Source of the DNA: Modestobacter sp.
GTDB lineage: Bacteria; Actinomycetota; Actinomycetes; Mycobacteriales; Geodermatophilaceae
Direction of reading: 5' to 3'
Assembly (NCBI GenBank): GCA_025965775.1
Contig: JAOPWG010000393.1
Span: 1 to 13,340 of the forward strand
DNA length: 13,340 nt
In this document: positions 6,340 to 12,242 of the stretch, one piece after another
Position numbering within the stretch: position 1 is the first letter of the stretch
Layout: each line of letters opens with the position of its first letter
Position numbers and translations under genes: made by a program
Notes under the pieces: generated by a model
What the model was told of the DNA's origin: nothing
Databases searched by the model: none
Seen by the model: only the letters and a program-made list of their open reading frames with translations

Positions 6340-7206
6340 TCAGCTCCGCGGCGTCGGTCGGAGGTGGAGCGGCCCGGCCAGCGCCTCAAAGGTGTCCAGT
6401 ACGTCCTCGTCGTCACGGGTGAGCAGCTGGACGGCGACATGGTCCGCGCCGGCATCGAGGTGTTCGGTGAGCCGCGCGGCCACCCGGTCCACCGGTCCGT
6501 GGGCGACGAGGGCGTCGATCAACGCGTCGCTGCCCCCGTCGGCGAGGTCGTCGTCCCCCCAACCCAGGCGCCGCAGGTTGTTGGTGTAGTTGGTCAGACC
6601 CAGATAGGGGTTCTGGACGGCCGGCCGGGCGATGGCCCGGGCGCGTTCGGGGTCGGCCTCGACCACCACCTTCTGCTCGGGGGCGAGCAGGGCGCCGCGG
6701 CCCATGATCTCCCGCGCCCGGCGGGTGTGCTCAGGAGGGACCAGGTAGGGATGGGCGCCCGCTGTCCGCTCAGCGGCGAGCCGGAGCACCCTGGGCCCGA
6801 GGGCGGCCAGGACCAGGCTCTCGGCCGGCACACCCTCGGTGCGGAGCACGTCGACGTAGGACCTCAGCGTCTCGTACGGCGAGCTGTACTCCCGCGTCGC
6901 CTCCCGGTGTCCGGCGCCCACGCCGAGCAGGAACCGCCCGGGCCGGCGGGTGTCGATCCGGGCGAACGATCGCGCCACCTGGCGGGCCTCGCTGTTCCAG
7001 ATGTTCACGATGCCGGTGGCGAGGGTCAACGTCGTCGTGGCGTCGAGGAGGTCGTCCACGACGCGCAGGTCGGCGGCGGGGGAGCCACCCAGCCAGAGCG
7101 TCCCGTAACCGAGTCGCTCGAGCCCTACGGCGAGGTCAGGTGTGACGTCGGAGCTCCGCCGCCAGACGCCGAATCGTCCGAGCCGATCGCGTGCCAGGTC
7201 GGCCAT
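6340..7206 (-). CDS. F420-dependent luciferase-like oxidoreductase
   Basis: A 288-aa TIM-barrel oxidoreductase of the bacterial-luciferase-like (LLM) superfamily, predicted to use cofactor F420 for hydride transfer in the cytoplasm. Seen: GRFGVW (10-15), LERLGYGTLWLGGSPAADL (29-47), TGIVNIWNSEA (64-74), RRPGRFLLGVGAGHRE (88-102), then AALGPRVLRLAAERTAGAHPYLVPPEHT (134-161). The pattern fits the actinobacterial family I recall as MSMEG_4141-like (TIGR03620). The ATG at 7206 has a GGAAGGA site 9 nt upstream. It is transcribed away from the P450 gene, sharing a 372-bp control region with it, so the two may be co-regulated. It faces the MFS gene tail to tail. Its substrate cannot be predicted. 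Confidence 0.92.
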   Translation of the reverse strand: MADLARDRLGRFGVWRRSSDVTPDLAVGLERLGYGTLWLGGSPAADLRVVDDLLDATTTLTLATGIVNIWNSEARQVARSFARIDTRRPGRFLLGVGAGHREATREYSSPYETLRSYVDVLRTEGVPAESLVLAALGPRVLRLAAERTAGAHPYLVPPEHTRRAREIMGRGALLAPEQKVVVEADPERARAIARPAVQNPYLGLTNYTNNLRRLGWGDDDLADGGSDALIDALVAHGPVDRVAARLTEHLDAGADHVAVQLLTRDDEDVLDTFEALAGPLHLRPTPRS

Positions 7207-7234
7207 CGGTCCACTTCCTTCCCCAGGGGTCCTG

Positions 7235-7253
7235 CGCTACCCGGTCGCTACCC
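7235..7253. repeat. Tandem repeat CGCTACCC with 11-bp period
   Basis: CGCTACCC occurs at 7235-7242 and 7246-7253, separated by GGT. The 11-bp period places both copies on the same face of the helix, 29-47 bp upstream of the F420 oxidoreductase start. On the minus strand it reads GGGTAGCG twice, each containing a TAGCG that could also serve in a -10. Confidence 0.5.
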
Positions 7254-7270
7254 ACTGACGGACGCAGCAT

Positions 7271-7286
7271 CCGGTCGTCCGACCGG
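7271..7286. promoter_or_regulatory. 16-bp palindrome CCGGTCG-TC-CGACCGG, operator candidate
   Basis: Arms of 7 bp, perfect, with a 2-bp centre. The centre lies about 72 bp upstream of the minus-strand start at 7206. Size and symmetry suit a dimeric repressor of the TetR or MarR kind. GC-rich DNA gives such palindromes by chance more often, so this is a candidate only. Confidence 0.45.
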
Positions 7287-7359
7287 CGTCGTCCGGTGTG
7301 CCCGCTGCGCCGGCGATCGGTCCGAAGAGCATGCTCCGCGGCTTCGCCGTCGTCCGGTG
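7287..7359. repeat. 12-bp direct repeat CGTCGTCCGGTG
   Basis: Exact copies at 7287-7298 and 7348-7359, start-to-start 61 bp. The first copy abuts the 16-bp palindrome. Confidence 0.45.
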
Positions 7360-7526
7360 ACGCACCACCGCCCTTCTGGTCGGGCACCGATCGTGGTCCT
7401 CGTGCCCGGCACTGTCACGAGAGGTGACCGCTCGGGTCGACGGAAGGTGATCAGCCCGCCGGCCCGGCCGGGACGGGCAGCCGTGTGGCCGGCTCCGGGT
7501 GGGAGCACCGTCTGGACATCGCTCGG

Positions 7527-7556
7527 TTGGTGAGCAAAAGTAAACGGGTGTAACGC
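7527..7556 (+). promoter_or_regulatory. Possible P450 promoter
   Basis: TTGGTG (7527-7532), an 18-bp spacer and TAACGC (7551-7556) form a weak -35/-10 pair ahead of the ATG at 7579. The block around AAAAGTAAACGGGTGTAAC is notably A/T-richer than its surroundings, as expected of a promoter. Confidence 0.4.
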
Positions 7557-7578
7557 GGTCGGCCCCGAGGGAGTTGCC

Positions 7579-8778
7579 ATGTCCGCAGAGGTCACCTCAC
7601 CGACGTTCCCGTTCCTGGCGGGCCCCCCGCTGGACCTGCCGGCGGAGTTCGAGCTGCTCCGCGCGGAGGAGCCGGTGGCTCGTGTGACGATGCCCAGCGG
7701 TGACCGGGCCTGGTTGGTCACGCGCTACCAGGACGTTCGCACCGTCTTCGCCGATCCCCGGTTCAGCCGGGCGGCGGCCTCGGTGCCCACCGCGCCGAAG
7801 CTGAGCCCTCGCTTCCTGCTGCGGGCCGATTCCATCCTGAGCAAGGACCCTCCCGACCACACCCGGTTGCGCAAGCTGGTGGCCGGCGCGTTCACCGCGC
7901 GCCGGATCGATCACTTGCGCCCCCGCATCCAGGAGACCACCGACCGGCTGCTCGACGGCCTGGAGCAGGTCGATCCGCCTGCAGACCTCGTGACCCACCT
8001 GGCGCTGCCGCTGCCGGTCATGGTCATCTGCGAACTGCTCGGCGTGCCCTACTGCGACCGGGACCGGTTCCGCGGGTGGACCGAGGCGCTGCTGAACATC
8101 GAGCTGCCGCTGGCAGACGCCTACGCCGCGCGCGAAGCCCTCGACGACTACCTCGCCGAATTGATCGCAGACCGGCGCGTCCACCCCTCCGACGACCTGC
8201 TCGGTGTGTTGACCGCTGCCCGGGACGAGGGAGGCAAGCTCAGCGAGGACGAGCTCGTGAGCTTCGGCATCACGCTGCTGATAGCCGGTCACGAGACCAC
8301 GGCCAACCAGATCGCGACCTTCATGTTGTTCCTCCTGCGCAACCCCGGTCAGCTTCGCCTCCTGCGGGAGTCGCTGGACCTCATCGCCCCCGCAGTGGAG
8401 GAGTTGCTGCGCTTCACGCCGCTGGGCGTCGGCAGCGGGCTGCTCCGTGTTGCGACGGCCGACGTCGAGATCGGCGGAGTGACGATCCGAGCGGGCGAGG
8501 CGGTCATCGCATCGATCACCTCGGCCAACCACGACCCGGCCGTCTTCGGCGATCCCGACGAGTTGGACATCGCTCGTACCGACAACCCTCACCTGGCGTT
8601 CGGCCCCGGCATCCACCACTGCCTCGGAGCCCAGCTGGCGCGCGCGGAGCTGCAGATCGCCATCGCCTCCCTCCTCCAGCGATTTCCCGGGCTCGTCCTC
8701 GCCGTCGGCGAGGACGAGCTGAACTGGCGGCCTCGCCTCGGCCTGCGGGGGCCGTCCGCCGTACCGGTCAGCTGGTGA
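7579..8778 (+). CDS. Cytochrome P450 (bacterial class I)
   Basis: A 399-aa soluble heme-thiolate monooxygenase, normal length for bacterial P450s. The I-helix oxygen-activation motif is AGHETT (236-241), the ExxR motif is E275-x-x-R278 in VEELLRFTP, and the heme loop is FGPGIHHCLGAQLAR with the ligand Cys348. DPPDHTRLRKLVAGAF in the C-helix region and SANHDPAVFGDPDELDIART are typical of the actinobacterial CYP105/CYP107-like group. A GAGGGAG site lies 6 nt before the ATG. The ferredoxin gene follows after 27 bp, so the two form an operon and the ferredoxin is the probable electron donor; no ferredoxin reductase gene is in view. The substrate is unknown: terpenoid, apocarotenoid, polyketide or xenobiotic are all possible. 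Confidence 0.96.
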   Translation: MSAEVTSPTFPFLAGPPLDLPAEFELLRAEEPVARVTMPSGDRAWLVTRYQDVRTVFADPRFSRAAASVPTAPKLSPRFLLRADSILSKDPPDHTRLRKLVAGAFTARRIDHLRPRIQETTDRLLDGLEQVDPPADLVTHLALPLPVMVICELLGVPYCDRDRFRGWTEALLNIELPLADAYAAREALDDYLAELIADRRVHPSDDLLGVLTAARDEGGKLSEDELVSFGITLLIAGHETTANQIATFMLFLLRNPGQLRLLRESLDLIAPAVEELLRFTPLGVGSGLLRVATADVEIGGVTIRAGEAVIASITSANHDPAVFGDPDELDIARTDNPHLAFGPGIHHCLGAQLARAELQIAIASLLQRFPGLVLAVGEDELNWRPRLGLRGPSAVPVSW

Positions 8779-8805
8779 CCTGCCTGAACCCATCGAGGAC
8801 ACGCC

Positions 8806-9033
8806 ATGAACACGACCTGGGACATCCGAGTCGACCGCAGCCTGTGCATCGGTTCCGGCATGTGCGCGGCCAGCTCTCCGGCGCATTTCGAGCTGGGGGA
8901 GGACCACAAGTCCCATCCGCGGGCCGACGTGGTCGATCCCGACGACGAGGTCCTCGATGCGGCGCTGAACTGCCCGGTGGAGGCCATCACCGTCAGCGAC
9001 CACGCCACCGGCACGGTCATCGCTCCCGAGTAG
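8806..9033 (+). CDS. P450-partner ferredoxin, three-cysteine [3Fe-4S] type
   Basis: A 75-aa acidic ferredoxin that would pass single electrons to the adjacent P450. DRSLCIGSGMCAASSPAHFEL holds Cys14 and Cys20 (C-x5-C), and LNCPVEAITV holds Cys56 followed by Pro. With only these three cysteines, the protein fits P450-linked [3Fe-4S] ferredoxins, where the fourth cysteine of the 4Fe motif is missing. It has a GAGGA site (8795-8799) 6 nt before the ATG. The last gene of its operon; a hairpin cluster follows at once. Its reductase must be encoded elsewhere. Confidence 0.94.
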   Translation: MNTTWDIRVDRSLCIGSGMCAASSPAHFELGEDHKSHPRADVVDPDDEVLDAALNCPVEAITVSDHATGTVIAPE

Positions 9034-9083
9034 TCCAGGTTCCCGCCCTGGATGGATGGCCCGCCGGTGACGGCGTCCAGGGC
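9034..9083 (+). terminator. Competing hairpins after the ferredoxin gene, probable terminator
   Basis: TCCAGG (9034-9039) can pair with CCTGGA (9047-9052). Alternatively GCCCTGGA (9045-9052) pairs perfectly with TCCAGGGC (9076-9083), closing an inner stem CGCCG (9062-9066)/CGGCG (9071-9075) capped by GTGA, a GNRA-type tetraloop. The two foldings exclude each other because they share 9047-9052. Starting directly after the stop at 9033, this likely ends the P450 operon. Confidence 0.55.
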
Positions 9084-9218
9084 AGGCGACCTCGTGCCCG
9101 CCAGCCGTGACGAGCATCCGCGCTGAGACGCAGTGTTGACCGGCGTCAGGAGCGGGTCACCGTCATCCCGTTGGCTCAGGACCTTGCTCCGTGACTCCGG
9201 CCTGCTCCTCCGGGGCAC

Positions 9219-9224
9219 TAGCGT
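9219..9224 (+). promoter_or_regulatory. -10 element TAGCGT of a leaderless transcript
   Basis: TAGCGT fits the actinobacterial TANNNT -10 consensus and ends 7 bp before the A of the ATG at 9231, the usual distance to a transcription start. There is no ribosome binding site between it and the ATG. The -35 is not recognisable. Confidence 0.5.
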
Positions 9225-9230
9225 CGGTGC

Positions 9231-9839
9231 ATGTCGACCGGACGGATGGAAGCGTTCAGCGACGGCGTCATCGCGATCGTGATCACGGTGATGGTGCTCG
9301 GACTCCCCACCCCGCACGGCACCTCCTGGGCGGCCCTTCACGAAGCGTTCCCGGTGCTCCTGACATACGTGATCAGCTTCGTCTACCTCGGCATCTACTG
9401 GAACAACCACCATCACATGTTCCAGGCGACCGACCGGGTGAGCGGGCTGATCCTGTGGGCGAATCTGCACCTGCTGTTCTGGCTGTCGCTGATCCCCTTC
9501 ACGACGGCCTGGATGGGCGAGAACAACTTCGCCGCGACTCCCGCGGCCGCCTACGGCATCGTGCTGCTCGCGGCCGCGCTGGCCTACTACGCGCTGCAGA
9601 GGGTCATCGTCCGGGATCAGGGCGCGGCCTCGCTGCTCGCCGGCGCCGTGGGTCGTGACTGGAAGGGGAAGCTGTCCCCGCTGCTGTACGCGACCGGTAT
9701 CGGCCTGTCGTTCCTCGACCGCTGGCTGGCGGTCGCCGTCTACGTCGGCGTGGCGCTGATGTGGCTGGTCCCGGACCGAAGGCTCGAGCGGACGATCGCC
9801 GCGAGAGCGGCCGTCGATCCGGGGGAGCCGGCGAACTAG
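9231..9839 (+). CDS. TMEM175-family potassium channel subunit (DUF1211)
   Basis: A 202-aa membrane protein with about six hydrophobic segments, the size of a bacterial TMEM175 monomer, which assembles as a tetramer to conduct K+. The signature R-x3-F-S-D is present at the start of the first helix: R5, F9, S10, D11 in RMEAFSDGVIAIVITVMVLGLP. NNHHHMFQATDRVSG and LFWLSLIPFTTAWMGEN are also characteristic of DUF1211. The start at 9231 lacks a ribosome binding site, but a -10 element at 9219-9224 places the transcription start at or near the ATG itself, so a leaderless mRNA is likely. It is preceded by the hairpins ending the P450 operon and is probably monocistronic. A link to the neighbouring redox genes is not evident. 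Confidence 0.93.
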   Translation: MSTGRMEAFSDGVIAIVITVMVLGLPTPHGTSWAALHEAFPVLLTYVISFVYLGIYWNNHHHMFQATDRVSGLILWANLHLLFWLSLIPFTTAWMGENNFAATPAAAYGIVLLAAALAYYALQRVIVRDQGAASLLAGAVGRDWKGKLSPLLYATGIGLSFLDRWLAVAVYVGVALMWLVPDRRLERTIAARAAVDPGEPAN

Positions 9840-10045
9840 CCGCGACGCCGAAGCCGGTGCCGCTGCCGACCAGGCACGTGTCGCAATCGCTTTCTCGTCA
9901 GCCCCCCGTGACGGTTCGGCGGCCGACTCGGGGTCTGCGCTGCCAGCGGCGCCGGTTTCGCAGCAGCCCGTTGTCGGTGGAAGAGCCCGGAGCGCTGTCG
10001 CGTTGCCATGTGCCACAGTGACCTGCGACGCACGAGGAGGCCGAT

Positions 10046-10474
10046 GTGACCGAGGTAGCCGACTGGAACGCCAAGGTCGTGGAGGAGTTCCGGGCACACG
10101 GGGGACGTGTCGGCGGCCCGTTCGAGGGTGCGCCGATCACGCTCGTACACCACCGTGGACGCAAGAGCGGTCGTGCCCATGTGTCACCGATGATGTACAT
10201 GGCCGACGACGACGACCCTGACACGATCTATGTCTTCGCCTCGAAGGCGGGCGCGCCGTCGCATCCCGACTGGTACTACAACCTCACCGCGGCAGGGGTC
10301 GCGGATGTGGAGGTCGGTACGGAGTCATACCCGGTATCCGTCGCCGAGGTGACCGGCGGCGAGCGGGACCGGATCTACGCCGAACAGGCCCGCCGCTATC
10401 CGGGGTTCGCCGAGTACGAGGTGAAGACGGCGGGCATTCGTACCATCCCCGTCCTCGCTCTACGTCGCCGATAG
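10046..10474 (+). CDS. Ddn-like F420H2-dependent nitro/quinone reductase
   Basis: A 142-aa split-barrel protein of the deazaflavin-dependent nitroreductase family (DUF385, F420H(2)-dependent), close in size to mycobacterial Ddn (about 150 aa). Such enzymes move a hydride from F420H2 to quinones or nitro compounds. Seen: PITLVHHRGRKSGRAHVSPMMYM (30-52), the strand and Lys/Ser loop expected to contact F420, then HPDWYYNLTAAG (73-84) and the C-terminal YPGFAEYEVKTAGIRTIPVLALRR. The GTG start at 10046 has GAGGAGG (10034-10040) 5 nt upstream; an overlapping ATG at 10044 runs straight into a stop in its own frame. Monocistronic and convergent with the esterase gene. It is the second F420-linked gene in the window. 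Substrate unknown. Confidence 0.92.
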   Translation: MTEVADWNAKVVEEFRAHGGRVGGPFEGAPITLVHHRGRKSGRAHVSPMMYMADDDDPDTIYVFASKAGAPSHPDWYYNLTAAGVADVEVGTESYPVSVAEVTGGERDRIYAEQARRYPGFAEYEVKTAGIRTIPVLALRRR

Positions 10475-10511
10475 GAGCAGGTCGTTGTTCCGTCGCCGAG
10501 CCGTAGCGACC

Positions 10512-10534
10512 GGGGGCAGCTGCCGACTGCCGCC
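10512..10534. terminator. Possible bidirectional terminator between convergent genes
   Basis: GGGGGCAG (10512-10519) and CTGCCGCC (10527-10534) can pair with one mismatch around a 7-nt loop. It lies in the 59-bp gap between the convergent Ddn-like and esterase genes and reaches the esterase stop codon. Confidence 0.35.
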
Positions 10535-11289
10535 TACTCCTTGCTGCGCGCACTGATGAAGTCGTACACCTCGATCATCACGCGTTCGCGATCGACGTCC
10601 AGGGTCACCTCGTGGGAGGAGTCGGCCAGGGCGAGCAGCCGTTTGTCGCTCGCCCTGATGCTCTCCAGCACGTACGGGCCGTTGGCCTTGTCCACGATCT
10701 GATCCGCATCCCCGTAGACGAGCAGGGTCGGCACGGTGACCTCGCCCAGCCCCTCGCGGACCTGCGTCATCAGCCCCATGCCGCGCTCGAGAGCCCCGAG
10801 CGGCATCTCCAGATAGGTGATGCCGCCGACGCCGACGTCCTCGGTGAGCACGCCGACCGTCGCCCACGGGGCCGGGATCGACGGGGGCCGGCTCGAGTCG
10901 CCGACGATCGGCTCCAGTGCCTCCAGGGGCAGGACCGGGGCGGCCATGACGATGACGCCCTGGAGGTCCGGGTGACGACGAGCCAGCTCCAGGGTGATGG
11001 TGCCGCCCATGGAGATGCCCGCGACGAACACGGTCGAGCATCGCTCACGCAGCTCGCCGAGTGCCTGCTCGGCTGCGGCCAGCCATTCCTCAGGCCCGGT
11101 CGGGTCCAGATCGGCGACCGTGGTGCCGTGGCCGGGCATGCGTGGAGCCGACACGGCGAGTCCCCGGCGGGCCAGGTAGTCGGCAAGAGGTCGCACGTTC
11201 TGCGGGGTTCCGGTGAACCCGTGGATCAGTAGGCAACCGACCTCGTTGCCCTCGAACCAGTACGCACCCGCACCGGGCAAGATCGTCAT
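10534..11289 (-). CDS. Alpha/beta hydrolase, Est30-type carboxylesterase/monoacylglycerol lipase
   Basis: A 251-aa serine hydrolase expected to cleave short or medium acyl esters or monoacylglycerols in the cytoplasm. The oxyanion-hole motif is LIHGFTG (21-27), the nucleophile elbow GISMGG with Ser93, and the remaining triad members are Asp196 (YGDADQIV) and His226 (SSHEVTLD). These positions are nearly those I recall for Geobacillus Est30 (94, 193, 223), and the lid-like insert around 120-180 fits bacterial monoacylglycerol lipases. The ATG at 11289 is preferred because GGAGG lies 5 nt upstream; the frame stays open to 11388, but that extension is Arg-rich and overlaps the promoter. No signal peptide. 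A promoter at 11336-11364 suggests a single-gene transcript. Confidence 0.93.
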   Translation of the reverse strand: MTILPGAGAYWFEGNEVGCLLIHGFTGTPQNVRPLADYLARRGLAVSAPRMPGHGTTVADLDPTGPEEWLAAAEQALGELRERCSTVFVAGISMGGTITLELARRHPDLQGVIVMAAPVLPLEALEPIVGDSSRPPSIPAPWATVGVLTEDVGVGGITYLEMPLGALERGMGLMTQVREGLGEVTVPTLLVYGDADQIVDKANGPYVLESIRASDKRLLALADSSHEVTLDVDRERVMIEVYDFISARSKE

Positions 11290-11335
11290 GGTCTCCTCCA
11301 CGCCGAGGGATGCGCCACCGGCGCCGATGCGGCGC

Positions 11336-11364
11336 ACCGTAGAAGGTCTCGCGCCCGGTGTCGA
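11336..11364 (-). promoter_or_regulatory. Promoter of the esterase gene (TCGACA-17-TACGGT)
   Basis: On the minus strand, TCGACA (11364-11359) is followed after exactly 17 bp by TACGGT (11341-11336), five of six matches to TTGACA and a TANNNT -10. The predicted transcription start is near 11329, about 40 nt before the ATG at 11289. It is the best -35/-10 pair in the window. Confidence 0.55.
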
Positions 11365-11384
11365 CCGTTCCCGGCGCCGGGCGC
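11351..11384 (-). terminator. Inverted repeat after sdhB, possible terminator
   Basis: GCGCCCGG (11351-11358) and CCGGGCGC (11377-11384) are perfect 8-bp complements around an 18-nt loop. A competing 12-bp palindrome CCCGGCGCCGGG lies at 11370-11381. It is 30 bp beyond the sdhB stop and overlaps the esterase -35, so it may end sdhB transcription just before the next promoter. Confidence 0.5.
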
Positions 11385-11413
11385 GCACGACACGCCAGCG
11401 GGAAGAGGCGCGG

Positions 11414-12169
11414 TCACTGCCGCGGGCGCCGCCCGATCTTCGACCCCAGCCAGGTGAGCGGGTCGTACCTGCGGTCCACCACCCGCTCCTTCAGCGGGAT
11501 GATGCCGTTGTCGGTGAGGTGGATGTCCTCCGGGCACACCTCGGTGCAGCACTTGGTGATGTTGCAGTAGCCGAGGCCGAACTCCCGCTGCGCCGCATCC
11601 CGACGGTCCCGTACGTCGAGCGGGTGCATGTCCAGCTCGGCCAGCCGGATGAGGAAGCGAGGTCCGGCGAAGACCCGCTTGTTCTCCTCGTGGTCACGGA
11701 TGACGTGGCAGGTGTCCTGGCACAGGAAGCACTCGATGCACTTGCGGAACTCCTGCGACCGCTCGACGTCGACCTGCTGCATCCGGTGGTTGCCGTCCTC
11801 CTCGCGCGGCCGGGGAGTGAACGCCGGGATCTGCGCAGCCTTCTCGTAGTTGTAGGACACGTCGGTGACGAGATCGCGGATGACGGGGAAGGTCCGCAGC
11901 GGGGTGACCGTCACCGTCTCGTCCTCGCCGAACGTGCTCATCCGGGTCAGGCACATCAGCCGCGGGCGCCCGTTGATCTCCGCGCTGCACGACCCGCACT
12001 TGCCGGCCTTGCAGTTCCACCGGACGGCGAGGTCTCCGGCCTGGGTGGCCTGGAGCCGGTGGATGATGTCGAGTACCACCTCACCCTCGTTCACCGCCAC
12101 GGTGAAGCTCTGCAGGTCGCCGCCGGCCGCGTCCCCGCGCCAGACCCGGAACGTCGCGTCGTACGTCAC
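11414..12169 (-). CDS. sdhB: Succinate dehydrogenase iron-sulfur subunit, Sdh1 type
   Basis: A 251-aa electron-transfer subunit of complex II. It passes electrons from the flavoprotein to quinone through three clusters. Ligands: [2Fe-2S] C53, C58, C61, C73 (WNCKAGKCGSCSAEINGRPRLMC); [4Fe-4S] C144, C147, C150 with C212 of the last motif; [3Fe-4S] C154, C202, C208 (CIECFLCQDTC and CNITKCCTEVCP). From memory it reads very like mycobacterial Rv0247c over its whole length, which marks the Sdh1 branch and not the common SdhB. GTG start at 12169 with GAGGAGG (12180-12174) just upstream; 73 bp after the sdhA stop, same operon. The membrane subunit gene should lie beyond the right edge. Confidence 0.96.
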   Translation of the reverse strand: MTYDATFRVWRGDAAGGDLQSFTVAVNEGEVVLDIIHRLQATQAGDLAVRWNCKAGKCGSCSAEINGRPRLMCLTRMSTFGEDETVTVTPLRTFPVIRDLVTDVSYNYEKAAQIPAFTPRPREEDGNHRMQQVDVERSQEFRKCIECFLCQDTCHVIRDHEENKRVFAGPRFLIRLAELDMHPLDVRDRRDAAQREFGLGYCNITKCCTEVCPEDIHLTDNGIIPLKERVVDRRYDPLTWLGSKIGRRPRQ

Positions 12170-12242
12170 GGCCCCTCCTCGCCGGCGCTCGTCCGGCCCG
12201 TGACCGACGCCGCTCTCTCTCCAGGTGACCTCGCAAGCCGGG

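Larger units (their letters stand above)
7207..7578. promoter_or_regulatory. Divergent control region between F420 oxidoreductase and P450
   Basis: This 372-bp spacer has no protein-like frame. It contains a tandem repeat (7235-7253), a 16-bp palindrome (7271-7286), two copies of a 12-bp repeat (7287-7298, 7348-7359), a 10-bp palindrome GAGCATGCTC (7327-7336), and a locally A/T-richer stretch at about 7527-7556 before the P450 gene. The density of symmetric elements near the minus-strand start suggests a bound regulator, but no regulator gene adjoins either gene. Confidence 0.6.

Noticed and set aside
7597..9117. A 506-codon minus-strand frame opposite the P450 and ferredoxin genes
   Set aside because: Fully antisense to two well-supported genes, with no recognisable domain.
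9840..10045. Possible gene or RNA in the gap before the Ddn-like gene
   Set aside because: I found no protein-like frame, no convincing promoter pair and no strong hairpin. It appears to be plain upstream sequence.
8589..10097. A 502-codon minus-strand frame across the P450, ferredoxin and TMEM175 genes
   Set aside because: Antisense to three supported genes. The sequence is compositionally biased and matches no family I know.
11290..11388. N-terminal extension of the esterase to a start at 11388
   Set aside because: The added 33 residues are Arg/Gly-rich, overlap the likely promoter and lie before a good ribosome binding site at 11299-11293.
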